From Pseudoalteromonas galatheae (GTDB taxonomy: Bacteria > Pseudomonadota > Gammaproteobacteria > Enterobacterales > Alteromonadaceae): 64,000 nucleotides of DNA. Under the pieces are notes generated by a model that saw only the letters and a list, made by a program, of their open reading frames with translations, did not search any database and had not been told where the DNA came from. Position 1 is the stretch's first letter. Every line of letters starts with the position of its first letter. The stretch spans positions 62,001 to 126,000 of the forward strand of contig NZ_PNCO02000002.1 in assembly GCF_005886105.2 (NCBI RefSeq), in the 5' to 3' direction. The position numbers and the translations under genes were made by a program. This document shows, piece after piece, positions 33,215 to 42,172 of this stretch.

Positions 33215-34498
33215 ATGGCAACGTTTTCTTCATTTAGTTTCGCACAGCCTCTTTTAGATGCGCTGCAAGACATCAATTTTCATACATTAACGCCAATTCA
33301 ACAGGCGGCTATCCCAGCTGTCCGTCAAGGTAGTGATGTGCTCGCAACAGCGCAAACTGGAACTGGGAAAACCGCAGCTTTTGCCTTGCCTATCATCCAA
33401 AAATTGCTTGAGGCTGAAGCACAGTCGACGCCAAGAGCGTTGATTTTAGCGCCAACGCGTGAGCTTGCCGAGCAAATCGCCAACAACTGTGCGACATTTA
33501 CAAAGTACACAGACTTAAAAGTGCAGGCACTATTTGGCGGGGTTAACGCCAATGGCCAAGCTGAGCGCTTAAAGCAGGGCGTGGATATTTTAGTAGCGAC
33601 CCCTGGGCGCTTGTTAGATCATATCCGCTTAGGTAATGTCACGTTAAGTAACGTTAAACATTTAGTCTTAGATGAAGCCGACCGCATGTTAGACATGGGC
33701 TTTATCACCGACATGCAAAAAATCATTGAGCTGGTGGATAAACAAAAGCAGCTATTGTTGTTTTCTGCAACTTTCCCGTCGGCAATGAAACAGTTCGCGA
33801 AACAAGTCTTGGATCACCCTAAATTAATCCAAGCGACGCCTGAAAATAGTACGGCCGACACGGTTCGCCACGTTGTTTATCCAGTTAAAGAAGAACGTAA
33901 GCGCGAGTTACTATCAGAGCTTATCGGGACCAAAAATTGGCAACAAGTGCTGGTGTTCGTCAATATGAAAGAAACCGCAGACAAGCTAGTTGAAGAGCTA
34001 AAGCTGGATGGCATAGATGCAAATGTATGTCATGGCGATAAAACTCAAGGCGCTCGTCGTCGCGCTTTAAGAGAGTTCACCGAAGGCAAAGTACGCGTGA
34101 TGGTTGCAACCGAAGTCGCAGCCCGCGGATTGGATATCGTTGGTCTGCCACGTGTGGTTAACTACGATGTGCCTTATCTTGCCGAAGATTATGTTCACCG
34201 CATCGGAAGAACTGGTCGTGCTGGTCAGTTTGGTTATGCGATCACCTTTGTAAGCCGTGAAGAAGAATCTGATCTTATTCATATTGAGCAGTTAATCGAG
34301 CAGCAAATTTCACGCTATTATCTGCCAGGCTACGAAGTGGCAAACCGTGAAAGACTGGTTGAAACAATCCAGAAGAAACCAGCGCATCAACGTCGTAAGG
34401 CGCGGGTGAATAAGCCTTCGAATCAAGCCAGTGCAGAAGCAAGATTAAAAAACCGCTCTCGTATTGCAAATGTACGTAAGCAGCAAAAGAAGAAGTAA
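33215..34498 (+). CDS. rhlE: DEAD-box RNA helicase RhlE
   Basis: A 427-residue ATP-dependent RNA helicase. All core motifs are visible in order: Q motif (TLTPIQQAAIP), AQTGTGKT (I), PTRELAEQI (Ia), TPGRLLD (Ib), DEADRMLDMGF (II), SATFP (III), VFVNMKETADKL (IV), ATEVAARGLDI (V) and HRIGRTGRAG (VI). A basic C-terminal tail (KKPAHQRRKARVNK) is usual for the RhlE group, which acts in ribosome assembly and RNA decay and is often cold-induced. A terminator follows directly. Confidence 0.95.
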   Translation: MATFSSFSFAQPLLDALQDINFHTLTPIQQAAIPAVRQGSDVLATAQTGTGKTAAFALPIIQKLLEAEAQSTPRALILAPTRELAEQIANNCATFTKYTDLKVQALFGGVNANGQAERLKQGVDILVATPGRLLDHIRLGNVTLSNVKHLVLDEADRMLDMGFITDMQKIIELVDKQKQLLLFSATFPSAMKQFAKQVLDHPKLIQATPENSTADTVRHVVYPVKEERKRELLSELIGTKNWQQVLVFVNMKETADKLVEELKLDGIDANVCHGDKTQGARRRALREFTEGKVRVMVATEVAARGLDIVGLPRVVNYDVPYLAEDYVHRIGRTGRAGQFGYAITFVSREEESDLIHIEQLIEQQISRYYLPGYEVANRERLVETIQKKPAHQRRKARVNKPSNQASAEARLKNRSRIANVRKQQKKK

Positions 34499-34520
34499 GA
34501 TTGTTTTTTTGCTTTATTTA

Positions 34521-34554
34521 CAACGCCAGCTAGCACGCTGGCGTTGTTGTTTTT
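34521..34554 (+). terminator. Rho-independent terminator after rhlE
   Basis: A 10 bp perfect stem, CAACGCCAGC / GCTGGCGTTG, with a 6 nt loop and a T-rich tail lies 22 bp after the stop codon. Confidence 0.93.
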
Positions 34555-34602
34555 AGCCAATGTGGCGTACAATAGCGAAAAATAATTATAAAAATACGGC
34601 TT

Positions 34603-35640
34603 GTGCTTCAGTCATTTCACATTGTTCCAGTTAATGGAATTCAACTCGTCTCTGTTGGGGCTTATCTCCTCGCAATATTAATTTTTGCCAATCAACCACG
34701 CGCACGAATGCTCGTCATTTATTTGTTATTTCAATGTGTGCTGATGGCAACCAACTTCGCTGAAGAAACGTTAGGGGTTAGAAGTTATTTACTTATCACG
34801 CCTGTATTTACCCTAGCTACTGGGCCTTTAGTCTATTTTCTGTTTAAAAATTTACTGCACGCCAATCAACATAAGCAAGAGCGAAGGTTAGTCCATTTCT
34901 TACCTGTTTTGCTGGCGCTTCCATTTACTGAATACACCCCGCTTGTGATTGCGTTTGGTACAGTTAGTCAGTTGATTTATTTTGCTTTTACGGTACAACT
35001 TGTTGGTAGTTACCAGCGAGCATCCGCGGAGATCAGAGCGGACGTCAGTACGCGCGATTTACAATGGATCAGAACAACGGTTGTCTTGTTTATGATCTTT
35101 GCTCTGGTGGATTTGGTCAGGCTTAATATGCAAACATACAACGGTATCAGCACTAAAGCACTCTGGTATTTTATTGACTTAGTGTGGTTACTTGCAATTA
35201 ATCTTTACCTAGTTGTCAAAGTACACAATCAACCACACCTCGAAGATTCGATAACGCAAGCTCAAGAAGTAACGCTCAATAAGGCGAATAAACAGTTAGA
35301 GGATCCAACCGAGATATTCAATGCAATTCATAACACGATTATGCAGCACTATTTATATCGCCAGCCACGATTGACTATTCACGATGTTGCTGAGGTAGTT
35401 GGACTTGGGGTAAAGGATATCTCTTGGGCCATCAATACTTGTGGTGGTTACAACTTTAATGAGTATATCAATAGCCTGCGGGTCGATGAGGTAAAACAGC
35501 AACTGCAGTGCGAAAAGCAAATAACGCCCAACTTGTTAGCGCTAGCAATGAATGCTGGGTTTAACTCAAAATCCTCGTTTAACAGTGTTTTTAAAAGGCA
35601 AACGGGTTACACTCCGAGTCAATTTTCAAAATTAATATAA
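34603..35640 (+). CDS. Membrane-anchored AraC-family regulator
   Basis: A 345-residue protein with about six to seven membrane helices in the first 205 residues and an AraC-type double helix-turn-helix at the C-terminus (about 245-345). LTIHDVAEVVGLGVKDISWAINTCGGYNFNEYINSLRVDEVKQQL is the first half, and LALAMNAGFNSKSSFNSVFKRQTGYTPSQF is the conserved second recognition region. Such proteins sense a signal at or in the inner membrane. The start appears to be the GTG at 34603; the next ATG would remove the first helix. The TPR-S41 protease gene 130 bp downstream is a possible target. Confidence 0.88.
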   Translation: MLQSFHIVPVNGIQLVSVGAYLLAILIFANQPRARMLVIYLLFQCVLMATNFAEETLGVRSYLLITPVFTLATGPLVYFLFKNLLHANQHKQERRLVHFLPVLLALPFTEYTPLVIAFGTVSQLIYFAFTVQLVGSYQRASAEIRADVSTRDLQWIRTTVVLFMIFALVDLVRLNMQTYNGISTKALWYFIDLVWLLAINLYLVVKVHNQPHLEDSITQAQEVTLNKANKQLEDPTEIFNAIHNTIMQHYLYRQPRLTIHDVAEVVGLGVKDISWAINTCGGYNFNEYINSLRVDEVKQQLQCEKQITPNLLALAMNAGFNSKSSFNSVFKRQTGYTPSQFSKLI

Positions 35641-35770
35641 GTATATTAAACAATTGCTTAGCCTTTTTTTGAGTGTTTGTTAAGAGTTGTAGAAGTACAA
35701 AATCCTGATATTGCACGCCATATTAAGTCGTTATAGGTAATCTTGGGTTAAATCGATAACAAGGATAAAG

Positions 35771-37558
35771 ATGATGTATTCAAGTTTTCTCACTCATGTG
35801 GCCACTTGCCTGGCTTTTAGTAGTTTGTTTATCGCGCAGCCTGCAAAGGCTGAACCTATTCGGGCGCTGACATCAACGAGCGAACAAGCGCATGTTGCTC
35901 AGCAACTAAATGTTCAATCCCCAGTGGATTATCTAAATACACGGATAAATGCACTAGCGTTGGTACGCAGCAAAAATTGGCAACAGGCGTTACCACAACT
36001 ACAAAAGCTCACTAGGTCGTATCAAGATGACGGAGACACTTGGTATCTATTGGGATTAACGCAAATACAATTAGCGCAATATGAGCAAGCTATCATTGCG
36101 CTGAAAAAGGCGTTGTCACTGGGCGTAAACCTAACCAATGTACCTACTGGTTCACGCCCCTCAAATGACATTATGATAAAGATTGCAGGCGCGTATGCCG
36201 CGCTAAGTAAAGTGGATGAAGCTAATGAGTGGCTGAGTAAGTCTTTGTCAGCGCGGTATGACGAACGCAGTAGCTTAGCAAATAAAAGTGTTTTCGACCC
36301 CATCAAAGGTAACCAGCAATTTCAGCACCTTACAGGTAATTATAAAGACACTTCGCTCACCCGAGAGCAACAGTGGAATGCGGATTTAGATTTCTTACTC
36401 TCAGAAATTAAGCGATTGCATGTTAACGAACAGGCAAGTAACAACCCGGATTTAATTACATTGGCAAATAATTTGCGCTCAGATATACCCAAGTTAACTG
36501 ATCAGCAAATTGTCTTCGGTATGATGCAAATGATAGGCAGGCTTGGTAACGGGCATAACTTTATCGTACCGACCTTCGGAGAAAAAGGGAATTTCACTCG
36601 TTTGCCAGTGCAGTTTTATGCCTTTATCGATGGCCTTTACATTGTTGATGCTGAAGCTGAGTTTAGTGATTTAATCGGCCATAAAGTCACAGCCTTTGGA
36701 CAAACACCAACCGCAGAAGCAATGGCGAAAGTTGCCGAAATTAATCCACGAGATAATGAAATGCAGCAGCTTTGGCTTGCGCCTTATTACCTCGCCATGC
36801 CCGAAGTACTCGCAGGACTAGAGTTAAGCGATGCGTCAAATGAGGCGTCTATCACGGTAGAAAATGCACAGAATATGCAAAAGACCATTCGCCTTAGAGG
36901 TCGAACATTTGAATTTCGCGGCTTTCCGACTTTGCCAGAAAATCATCAAAAAAGCCCACAATATCTGCAAAACGTCACTAAACCTTATTGGTACGAAGTG
37001 GATAAGAGCAATGGGATTTTGTACGTACAGTTTAATGCCGTTGCACAGATGAAAACGCAGTCGCTAGCGCAATTTAGTGCGGAGTTGATAGAGAAAATAA
37101 AACACGCTGAAGTAAGCCACTTGGTGCTGGATTTACGACACAATAGTGGTGGCAATGGCTCCATCTTACCACCATTACTAAAGGCACTTATTTATTTTGA
37201 AGCGGCAAAGCCAGCAGGCAAGTTATTTGTAGTGATGGGACGTAATACCTTTTCAGCAGCGCAAAACCTCTTAACCAATATCGATAGTTTTACCAATGCA
37301 ATCTTGGTTGGAGAACCAAGTGGCTCTCGGCCAAATCATATTGGTGAAGCTGGAAGGTTCCGTTTACCGTTCAGTGGGGTGTTTGGGCTCGTTTCGTCGC
37401 AGTTTCATCAAACTTCTCGCGCAGAAGACCACCGTATTTGGATTGCACCACATATGCCGGTATTGCCAGACTCTACGAGCTACTTCAATGGTGTAGATCC
37501 CGCCATGAAAGCCATTTATAGTGTATTGGATAAAAACGTCGATGGTTTGAGTAAGTAA
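35771..37558 (+). CDS. Exported TPR protein with S41-type (tail-specific) peptidase domain
   Basis: A 595-residue protein with a signal peptide ending near PAKAEP. TPR repeats lie at about residues 60-140 (TWYLLGLTQIQLAQYEQAIIALKKAL). The C-terminal half is a peptidase S41-like domain: LVLDLRHNSGGNGSILPPLL, the catalytic-serine segment GRNTFSAAQNLLTNI and ILVGEPSGSRPNHIGE. S41 enzymes cleave C-terminal regions of periplasmic proteins, but the nearest relatives of this architecture are poorly studied. AAGGAT precedes the ATG at 35771 (or 35774). It may be controlled by the AraC-type membrane regulator upstream. Confidence 0.85.
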   Translation: MMYSSFLTHVATCLAFSSLFIAQPAKAEPIRALTSTSEQAHVAQQLNVQSPVDYLNTRINALALVRSKNWQQALPQLQKLTRSYQDDGDTWYLLGLTQIQLAQYEQAIIALKKALSLGVNLTNVPTGSRPSNDIMIKIAGAYAALSKVDEANEWLSKSLSARYDERSSLANKSVFDPIKGNQQFQHLTGNYKDTSLTREQQWNADLDFLLSEIKRLHVNEQASNNPDLITLANNLRSDIPKLTDQQIVFGMMQMIGRLGNGHNFIVPTFGEKGNFTRLPVQFYAFIDGLYIVDAEAEFSDLIGHKVTAFGQTPTAEAMAKVAEINPRDNEMQQLWLAPYYLAMPEVLAGLELSDASNEASITVENAQNMQKTIRLRGRTFEFRGFPTLPENHQKSPQYLQNVTKPYWYEVDKSNGILYVQFNAVAQMKTQSLAQFSAELIEKIKHAEVSHLVLDLRHNSGGNGSILPPLLKALIYFEAAKPAGKLFVVMGRNTFSAAQNLLTNIDSFTNAILVGEPSGSRPNHIGEAGRFRLPFSGVFGLVSSQFHQTSRAEDHRIWIAPHMPVLPDSTSYFNGVDPAMKAIYSVLDKNVDGLSK

Positions 37559-37617
37559 CCAACCATTGCGTTAGTTGAGCGCTTTTTTAGGTCAAACCAT
37601 AAAAGGAAGTGGCATAA

Positions 37618-37707
37618 ATGATAATTCCGGCAGCGTTATTGTTGCCGGTGTTTTTTGAGTGGGTTGTTTTCTTTGTGATTGCCGCTTTGCTGTATTTCTC
37701 CGTTTAA
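37618..37707 (+). CDS. Possible 29-residue single-helix membrane peptide
   Basis: An ATG preceded by AAGGAAG at 8 nt spacing opens a 29-codon frame. Translation begins MIIPAALLLPVFFEWVVFFV and continues IAALLYFSV; it is almost entirely hydrophobic, forming one membrane helix with one acidic residue. It resembles KdpF- or CydX-sized peptides in form only. A terminator-like hairpin (37627-37656) lies within the frame and argues partly against it. There is no known homologue in my memory. Confidence 0.35.
   Translation: MIIPAALLLPVFFEWVVFFVIAALLYFSV
37627..37656 (+). terminator. Terminator-like hairpin after the S41 protease
   Basis: CCGGCAGC / GTTGCCGG pair over 8 bp (one G-T) with a 6 nt loop, followed by TGTTTTTT. 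It lies 68 bp after the protease stop and overlaps the small frame at 37618-37707. Confidence 0.6.
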
Positions 37708-37824
37708 GTGCATGCGCAGACTATCTCAAACGTAAGCCTGCAAAAAGAGGGACGAGGGGTGCTATCAATTCCTGAACCGTTATGCTAGCTTTGTTAGTGA
37801 AATCAAATAAATGGAATAATAATA

Positions 37825-39021
37825 ATGAAAATAGGTAACGCAGTTCGGTGCTTGTTTGCTGTGATTTTTGCGGCTTTCTTTTCGGGAGCAGCGATGGCCG
37901 AGTCCGAAGAAAAGACAAAGCAAGGATATGAGCAACAAACAAAAACCTTGATGTCAAAAGTGCTTGATGAAAAGAGAACTTTTACAATTCAACTACCCAA
38001 AAGCTATCACACCAACCCCAATAAAGAATACCCTGTGATTTATCGCCTTGATGGTAAAGGCAACCTTCCGTTGATGACCGCAGTACTTGAGCGTTTGCAC
38101 GGAGCAAACGTTTCTGCGGCACCTGAAGTTATTATTGTTGCAATCGAAAATACAGACAGGTTAAGAGATCTCTATCCAACTAAGAATAAAGAGCCTGCAG
38201 GACCTATGGATATTGGTGGAGGAGCACCCAAGTTTTTAGAGTTTATCGAGACTGAGCTTATTCCTTATGTGAACCAGACCTATCGCACTCATGATTTTAA
38301 AGTTATTGCAGGTGCATCTGCAGCGGGTACTTTTGCGCTTTATGCTTTGCAGGCAAAGCCTGAGCTATTTCAAGCACATATAGCTTATAGTCCAGCGGTA
38401 TGGTGGAACTTTGGCGCGACAGCAAAGAGTACTAAAGCGTTTATTTCCAAAACGAAGCAGTTAGATAACTTTCTATATATCACAATTGGTGAGGAAGGCG
38501 GCGTGATGCGCGAAAGGTACGACGATATGGCGCGCTTTTTAGCAGAGAATCAACCACAAGATTTGCGCTTTTTCAGTGAGGCCTACGACAATGTTCCTCA
38601 TGGACTTGTGTCTGCAGCTGGTATGTTTAGCGCGTATCAAAAGCTGTTTTTGCCAACCCAAATGCCTGCGCGTGCGTATACTGGTGAATTAAGCTCTATT
38701 ACTAAGTATTATCAACAACTATCCGCTCAATATGGCGAGGTTTTTGAGCCTCAGGAAGCCGTGATCAGAGAACTTGGCTATTACCACGTAAGCGTGGGTA
38801 ACGTAAAAGAAGCAATTAAGTTGTTTAAGTTTGGCGTTTCACGCTATCCAAATAATGCAGATGCCTACAACGGCTTAGCATATGGCTATGAAACCGACAA
38901 ACAATACCAAGCATCTTTAGAGCAAGTAAACAAAGCGCTGGCATTGTCATCGAAGGGTGATGGTGGCTACGATGTCTTTGTTGCTCGCAAAGAGCGGTTA
39001 ACTAAACTACTTGGTGAGTGA
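37825..39021 (+). CDS. Exported alpha/beta-hydrolase esterase (Fes/IroE/esterase-D-like) with TPR tail
   Basis: A 398-residue protein with a signal peptide ending near GAAMA. The hydrolase part follows the putative-esterase family: YPVIYRLDGKGNLPLM, EVIIVAIENTDRLRDLYP, VIAGASAAGTFALYALQAKPELF (nucleophile Ser in the GASAAG elbow) and VPHGLVSAAG with the likely catalytic His. TPR-like repeats fill the last 90 residues (VKEAIKLFKFGVSRYPNNADAYNGLAYGYE). Relatives cleave siderophore or other esters in the periplasm. A hairpin terminator follows. The substrate is unknown. Confidence 0.85.
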   Translation: MKIGNAVRCLFAVIFAAFFSGAAMAESEEKTKQGYEQQTKTLMSKVLDEKRTFTIQLPKSYHTNPNKEYPVIYRLDGKGNLPLMTAVLERLHGANVSAAPEVIIVAIENTDRLRDLYPTKNKEPAGPMDIGGGAPKFLEFIETELIPYVNQTYRTHDFKVIAGASAAGTFALYALQAKPELFQAHIAYSPAVWWNFGATAKSTKAFISKTKQLDNFLYITIGEEGGVMRERYDDMARFLAENQPQDLRFFSEAYDNVPHGLVSAAGMFSAYQKLFLPTQMPARAYTGELSSITKYYQQLSAQYGEVFEPQEAVIRELGYYHVSVGNVKEAIKLFKFGVSRYPNNADAYNGLAYGYETDKQYQASLEQVNKALALSSKGDGGYDVFVARKERLTKLLGE

Positions 39022-39035
39022 CAATCAAAATGCGT

Positions 39036-39072
39036 AAATAGACCACTTAGGTAGTCGATGTGGTCTATTTGT
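39036..39072. terminator. Bidirectional terminator
   Basis: AAATAGACCAC / GTGGTCTATTT, an 11 bp perfect stem with a 13 nt loop between convergent genes, has A/T runs on both sides, so it can serve both strands. Confidence 0.8.
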
Positions 39073-39089
39073 TGGGTATTTATTACCAC

Positions 39090-39521
39090 TTAAAAATAGT
39101 GGCGAATGCGCTTTATTTTTCCGCCGCTAAACTCAAACAGTGTCATAAGCTTTTGCTTATTTTCTTTTTCATCCGTGTTGCCTTGCTGATCAACGCAAGG
39201 ATGCAAATACTCAACGGTCACCGCATTAAGGCCTTCAATGATGTTTGTGACTTCGATATCGCATTTTCCGTATTGGCCTAGATAGCTGAGTAAGCCTTTC
39301 TTATACTCTTCTTTTGATAATACGGCATTAAAGCGAGGGTGCTCGAATGAGGCGTCTGGCGTTAAAAGCGTAAGTAGGTGGGTAACATCAGACTCTTTTG
39401 AATATTGGTGTTCAACGGCTTTTTGCGCCTCGAAGTAAGCATTAACCTTGTAGCTCAGTGCTTCTGCGGAGCAAAGACTTGAAACCAGCGTGAGTGGCAG
39501 CAGTGCATATCGAACTTTCAT
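39090..39521 (-). CDS. Exported NTF2/SnoaL-like protein
   Basis: A 143-residue protein with a signal peptide (MKVRYALLPLTLVSSLCSAEA). The mature part has the look of a small NTF2-like/SnoaL-like domain: FEAQKAVEHQYSKESDVTHL, LTPDASFEHPRFNAVLSKEEY, ITVEYLHPCV-like strand (VTVEYLHPCV) and MTLFEFSGGKIKRIRHYF at the end. The function is unknown; members bind small ligands. The start at 39521 has AAGGA in front; upstream in-frame codons to 39686 are not needed. Confidence 0.72.
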   Translation of the reverse strand: MKVRYALLPLTLVSSLCSAEALSYKVNAYFEAQKAVEHQYSKESDVTHLLTLLTPDASFEHPRFNAVLSKEEYKKGLLSYLGQYGKCDIEVTNIIEGLNAVTVEYLHPCVDQQGNTDEKENKQKLMTLFEFSGGKIKRIRHYF

Positions 39522-39733
39522 TATGATTTTCCTTAAATTATTTACTCTGTATTGAATGCAACGTTTCGACCGGGAAATGCACGTGTTGTCGCATAGTGCT
39601 TCTGTTGTTAGTGAAGGGAATGAGATAAAAAGAGCAATGAGTGTGGTTTTCTTAATGAAAATATCCCTTTTTATTATTAATTGCACCAGGTTTGCACTCG
39701 GTTGTAATTTATATAATCACAAAGATTGTAAGC

Positions 39734-40822
39734 TCAGCAGGCGCGAAGAGACCAACTTTGCATTTCTGTCACTCGACTAATACAGCGAGCGAATGCAAAT
39801 GCCAGTTGCTCTCCTTGGTAAATTTGCTCAATCGGCGCATCTGCCAAAAAGACAACCTGTACTTTGGCTTCGTAACATTCATCGATAAGTGCAATCAGGC
39901 GTCTGGCTTCATCATCACCAATTCTAGCTTGTGTTGTATCACTTGGGCGGATATAGCCTTCCTCAGTTCCTTGCGCTACATCTTTGTTTTCAGGAGTAAC
40001 ACCAAGTAGCGGTAACTCAGAGATAAAAATACAGCTAAATTGCTGTGCAAGTTCGATATAGTCATTGGTAGCGCGAGGGCTTGAACAGATCTCCATAAAA
40101 TCAAAACACGCGATGCTTTCATTTGCGCCAAGCACGTTAATTAGACGATGATTAATCTCCAGGACGCCCGGTTTGAATATGCCACCGGCATTAATAAAGG
40201 CGTCCCCAAACGCTTGTTTATCACTGACGAAGTAGTGGTTTGCCTTTGTGCCTTTGCTAAATCGGTGATCTATCTCACCACATACTGATATCACATCGCA
40301 GTGACTTATAAGCAGTGCTATCGTCGGCTCAAAGCGGTCTCGGTGTAATCCATCTTTATATAACTCGGTTGGGTGACAATTAGAGGTTGCAACTAAGGTC
40401 ACGCCAGCTTCAAAAAGGGCTTCAAACAATCTCGCCATGATGATGGCATCGCCGATATCGGTGACAAAAAATTCATCAAAGCACAATAACGAAGTGTGCT
40501 CTGCCCAATTTTTGGCGATCCGCTTTAAAGGGTCTTTCACGCCTTGTATTTGATTGAGTTCTTTATGCACCTGCTGCATAAAGTGATGAAAGTGAAGGCG
40601 GGTTTTATCTGTGACGTTAGTGAATTCATAAAACCAATCCATCAGCATTGTCTTGCCACGCCCGACAGGGCCATAAAAATAGATGCCTTTAGTCGAATGA
40701 CCACTAGCGAGTGAATGAGAAAGGGTATCTAACGCTGAAATTGCAGATTGCTGCGCTGCATCAGGAGTAAGATTTCCACATTCAATTTGTGCTTGGTAAT
40801 GGCTAGAGATTGACATAGACAC
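39734..40822 (-). CDS. zapE: Cell division ATPase ZapE (AFG1-like)
   Basis: A 362-residue AFG1-family AAA ATPase. KGIYFYGPVGRGKTMLMDWF is the Walker A segment, LLCFDEFFVTDIGDA the Walker B, and TLVATSNCHPTELYKDGLHR the sensor region. ZapE binds FtsZ and acts on division under stress and low oxygen in E. coli (375 residues). The C-terminal part, EEGYIRPSDTTQARIGDDEARRL with an internal loop, is somewhat shorter than usual. It diverges from a Crp-like regulator across 47 bp. Confidence 0.9.
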   Translation of the reverse strand: MSMSISSHYQAQIECGNLTPDAAQQSAISALDTLSHSLASGHSTKGIYFYGPVGRGKTMLMDWFYEFTNVTDKTRLHFHHFMQQVHKELNQIQGVKDPLKRIAKNWAEHTSLLCFDEFFVTDIGDAIIMARLFEALFEAGVTLVATSNCHPTELYKDGLHRDRFEPTIALLISHCDVISVCGEIDHRFSKGTKANHYFVSDKQAFGDAFINAGGIFKPGVLEINHRLINVLGANESIACFDFMEICSSPRATNDYIELAQQFSCIFISELPLLGVTPENKDVAQGTEEGYIRPSDTTQARIGDDEARRLIALIDECYEAKVQVVFLADAPIEQIYQGEQLAFAFARCISRVTEMQSWSLRAC

Positions 40823-40869
40823 TGCAAATAGGAATAGTTAATCCGAATAATATCATAAAGCTAGAACTC

Positions 40870-41469
40870 ATGGATGCACTAACAAGATTAAAACAAGCAG
40901 TAGACGCCTATTATCCACTTTCTCAAGAAACCTGGTCCGCTATTGCTGCGATCACCAGCATCAAACTACTCGAGAAAGATGAGTGGCTATACCAAGAGGG
41001 TGAATACCTAACAACTTTTGCATTTTTACATCAAGGGTTAGTTAGATTAGTAAACACCAATGCTGCTGGGCAGGAATACAACAAACGCTTTTTTGTAGCT
41101 GGGGAGTTTCCTGGTGTGATGCATGCTTTACACCGTGCTGAACCAGCTAATCAGGGGATCCAAGCCTTAGAACCGACTGAGGTTGTGCTAATTAATTTTA
41201 AACAGTTTAGAGCACTGCTTATGGATAATCCGGAATTAATGCGGTTTCAAATATTGTATCTTGAGAAGAACTGGTTGTTAGAAAAGGATAAGCGAGAACT
41301 TTATATGGTGCAGTTAGATGCCACGGAGCGTTATCTTTCATTTTTAAAAGAGCAGCCAGAACTTGCTGAGCGTGTACCACAATACCATTTAGCGTCACAC
41401 CTTGGGATCACTCCTACGCAGTTAAGTCGGATAAGAAAATCGTTAAAAAACTCTGGCTCGTTTACATAG
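40870..41469 (+). CDS. Crp/Fnr-family transcriptional regulator
   Basis: A 199-residue protein with an N-terminal cyclic-nucleotide-binding-like domain (LLEKDEWLYQEGEYLTTFAFLHQGLVRLV) and a short C-terminal helix-turn-helix, YHLASHLGITPTQLSRIRKSL. The fingerprint fits effector-type Crp relatives that lack the cAMP-binding arginine. A nitroreductase gene and a DMT transporter gene follow immediately on the same strand and may be its targets. Confidence 0.88.
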   Translation: MDALTRLKQAVDAYYPLSQETWSAIAAITSIKLLEKDEWLYQEGEYLTTFAFLHQGLVRLVNTNAAGQEYNKRFFVAGEFPGVMHALHRAEPANQGIQALEPTEVVLINFKQFRALLMDNPELMRFQILYLEKNWLLEKDKRELYMVQLDATERYLSFLKEQPELAERVPQYHLASHLGITPTQLSRIRKSLKNSGSFT

Positions 41470-41530
41470 GTAAATGAGCCAAGCTCTTCACCTTGTTAAA
41501 GTTGCCTCAACACATAATGGAGAGCAACTT

Positions 41531-42172
41531 ATGAATACATCACAATTAGAATCATTATTAAATTGGCGTTACGCCGTCCGCAAATTTTCACCGTTGTCAG
41601 TAGAGCAAAGTAAGGTAGACAAATTAATTGAGCTTACTGGTTTGAGTGCGTCCTCTTATGGTTTGCAATCATACAAAATATTACAAATTACAGATCAAAA
41701 AACCAAACAAGCCTTGTTTCCATATTCTTACGGACAACAGAAAGTGGTAGATAATAGCCACCTTTTACTGTTTGCAGCAGACATGTCGCCGCTGGAGCGA
41801 CAAATAGACAGGTATATGGCCGACTTTAAGAGTAATAGAGACTTAAGCGATAATGTCTATTCTCAGATGGCTGCTGGGATGAAAGAAGTGCTTGGAGGGA
41901 TGGGTCCAGAGGCTCAGTATCGTTGGTGCTCAGAGCAAGTCCATCTAGCGTTAGGTACTTTACTCGTTGCTGCGGCAAGTATGGAAATAGATGCTTGTCC
42001 AATAACAGGAATTGAGAAAAAAGCGATTGATGTAAAACTGGGCCTTGCTGAAAAGCAGCTAAGTACGGTTTTGGTTGTGCCGCTTGGGATCCGCTGTGCT
42101 TCAGATAAAAGTGCGATTGCACCAAAGGTTAGAAAGACCCAAGAACAACTGACCGAAGAGATGATGTTATGA
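41531..42172 (+). CDS. Nitroreductase-family NAD(P)H oxidoreductase
   Basis: A 213-residue flavoprotein of the nitroreductase fold. LNWRYAVRKFSPLSVEQSKVDKLIELTGLSASSYGLQSYK is the typical opening with FMN-contacting residues, and VHLALGTLLVAAASMEIDACPITG the second FMN/substrate part. It may reduce quinones or nitro compounds. I set the start at the ATG 41531 with GGAGAG in front; the frame also opens at 41474. Its stop overlaps the start of the following transporter gene (ATGA), so they are co-translated. Confidence 0.88.
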   Translation: MNTSQLESLLNWRYAVRKFSPLSVEQSKVDKLIELTGLSASSYGLQSYKILQITDQKTKQALFPYSYGQQKVVDNSHLLLFAADMSPLERQIDRYMADFKSNRDLSDNVYSQMAAGMKEVLGGMGPEAQYRWCSEQVHLALGTLLVAAASMEIDACPITGIEKKAIDVKLGLAEKQLSTVLVVPLGIRCASDKSAIAPKVRKTQEQLTEEMML

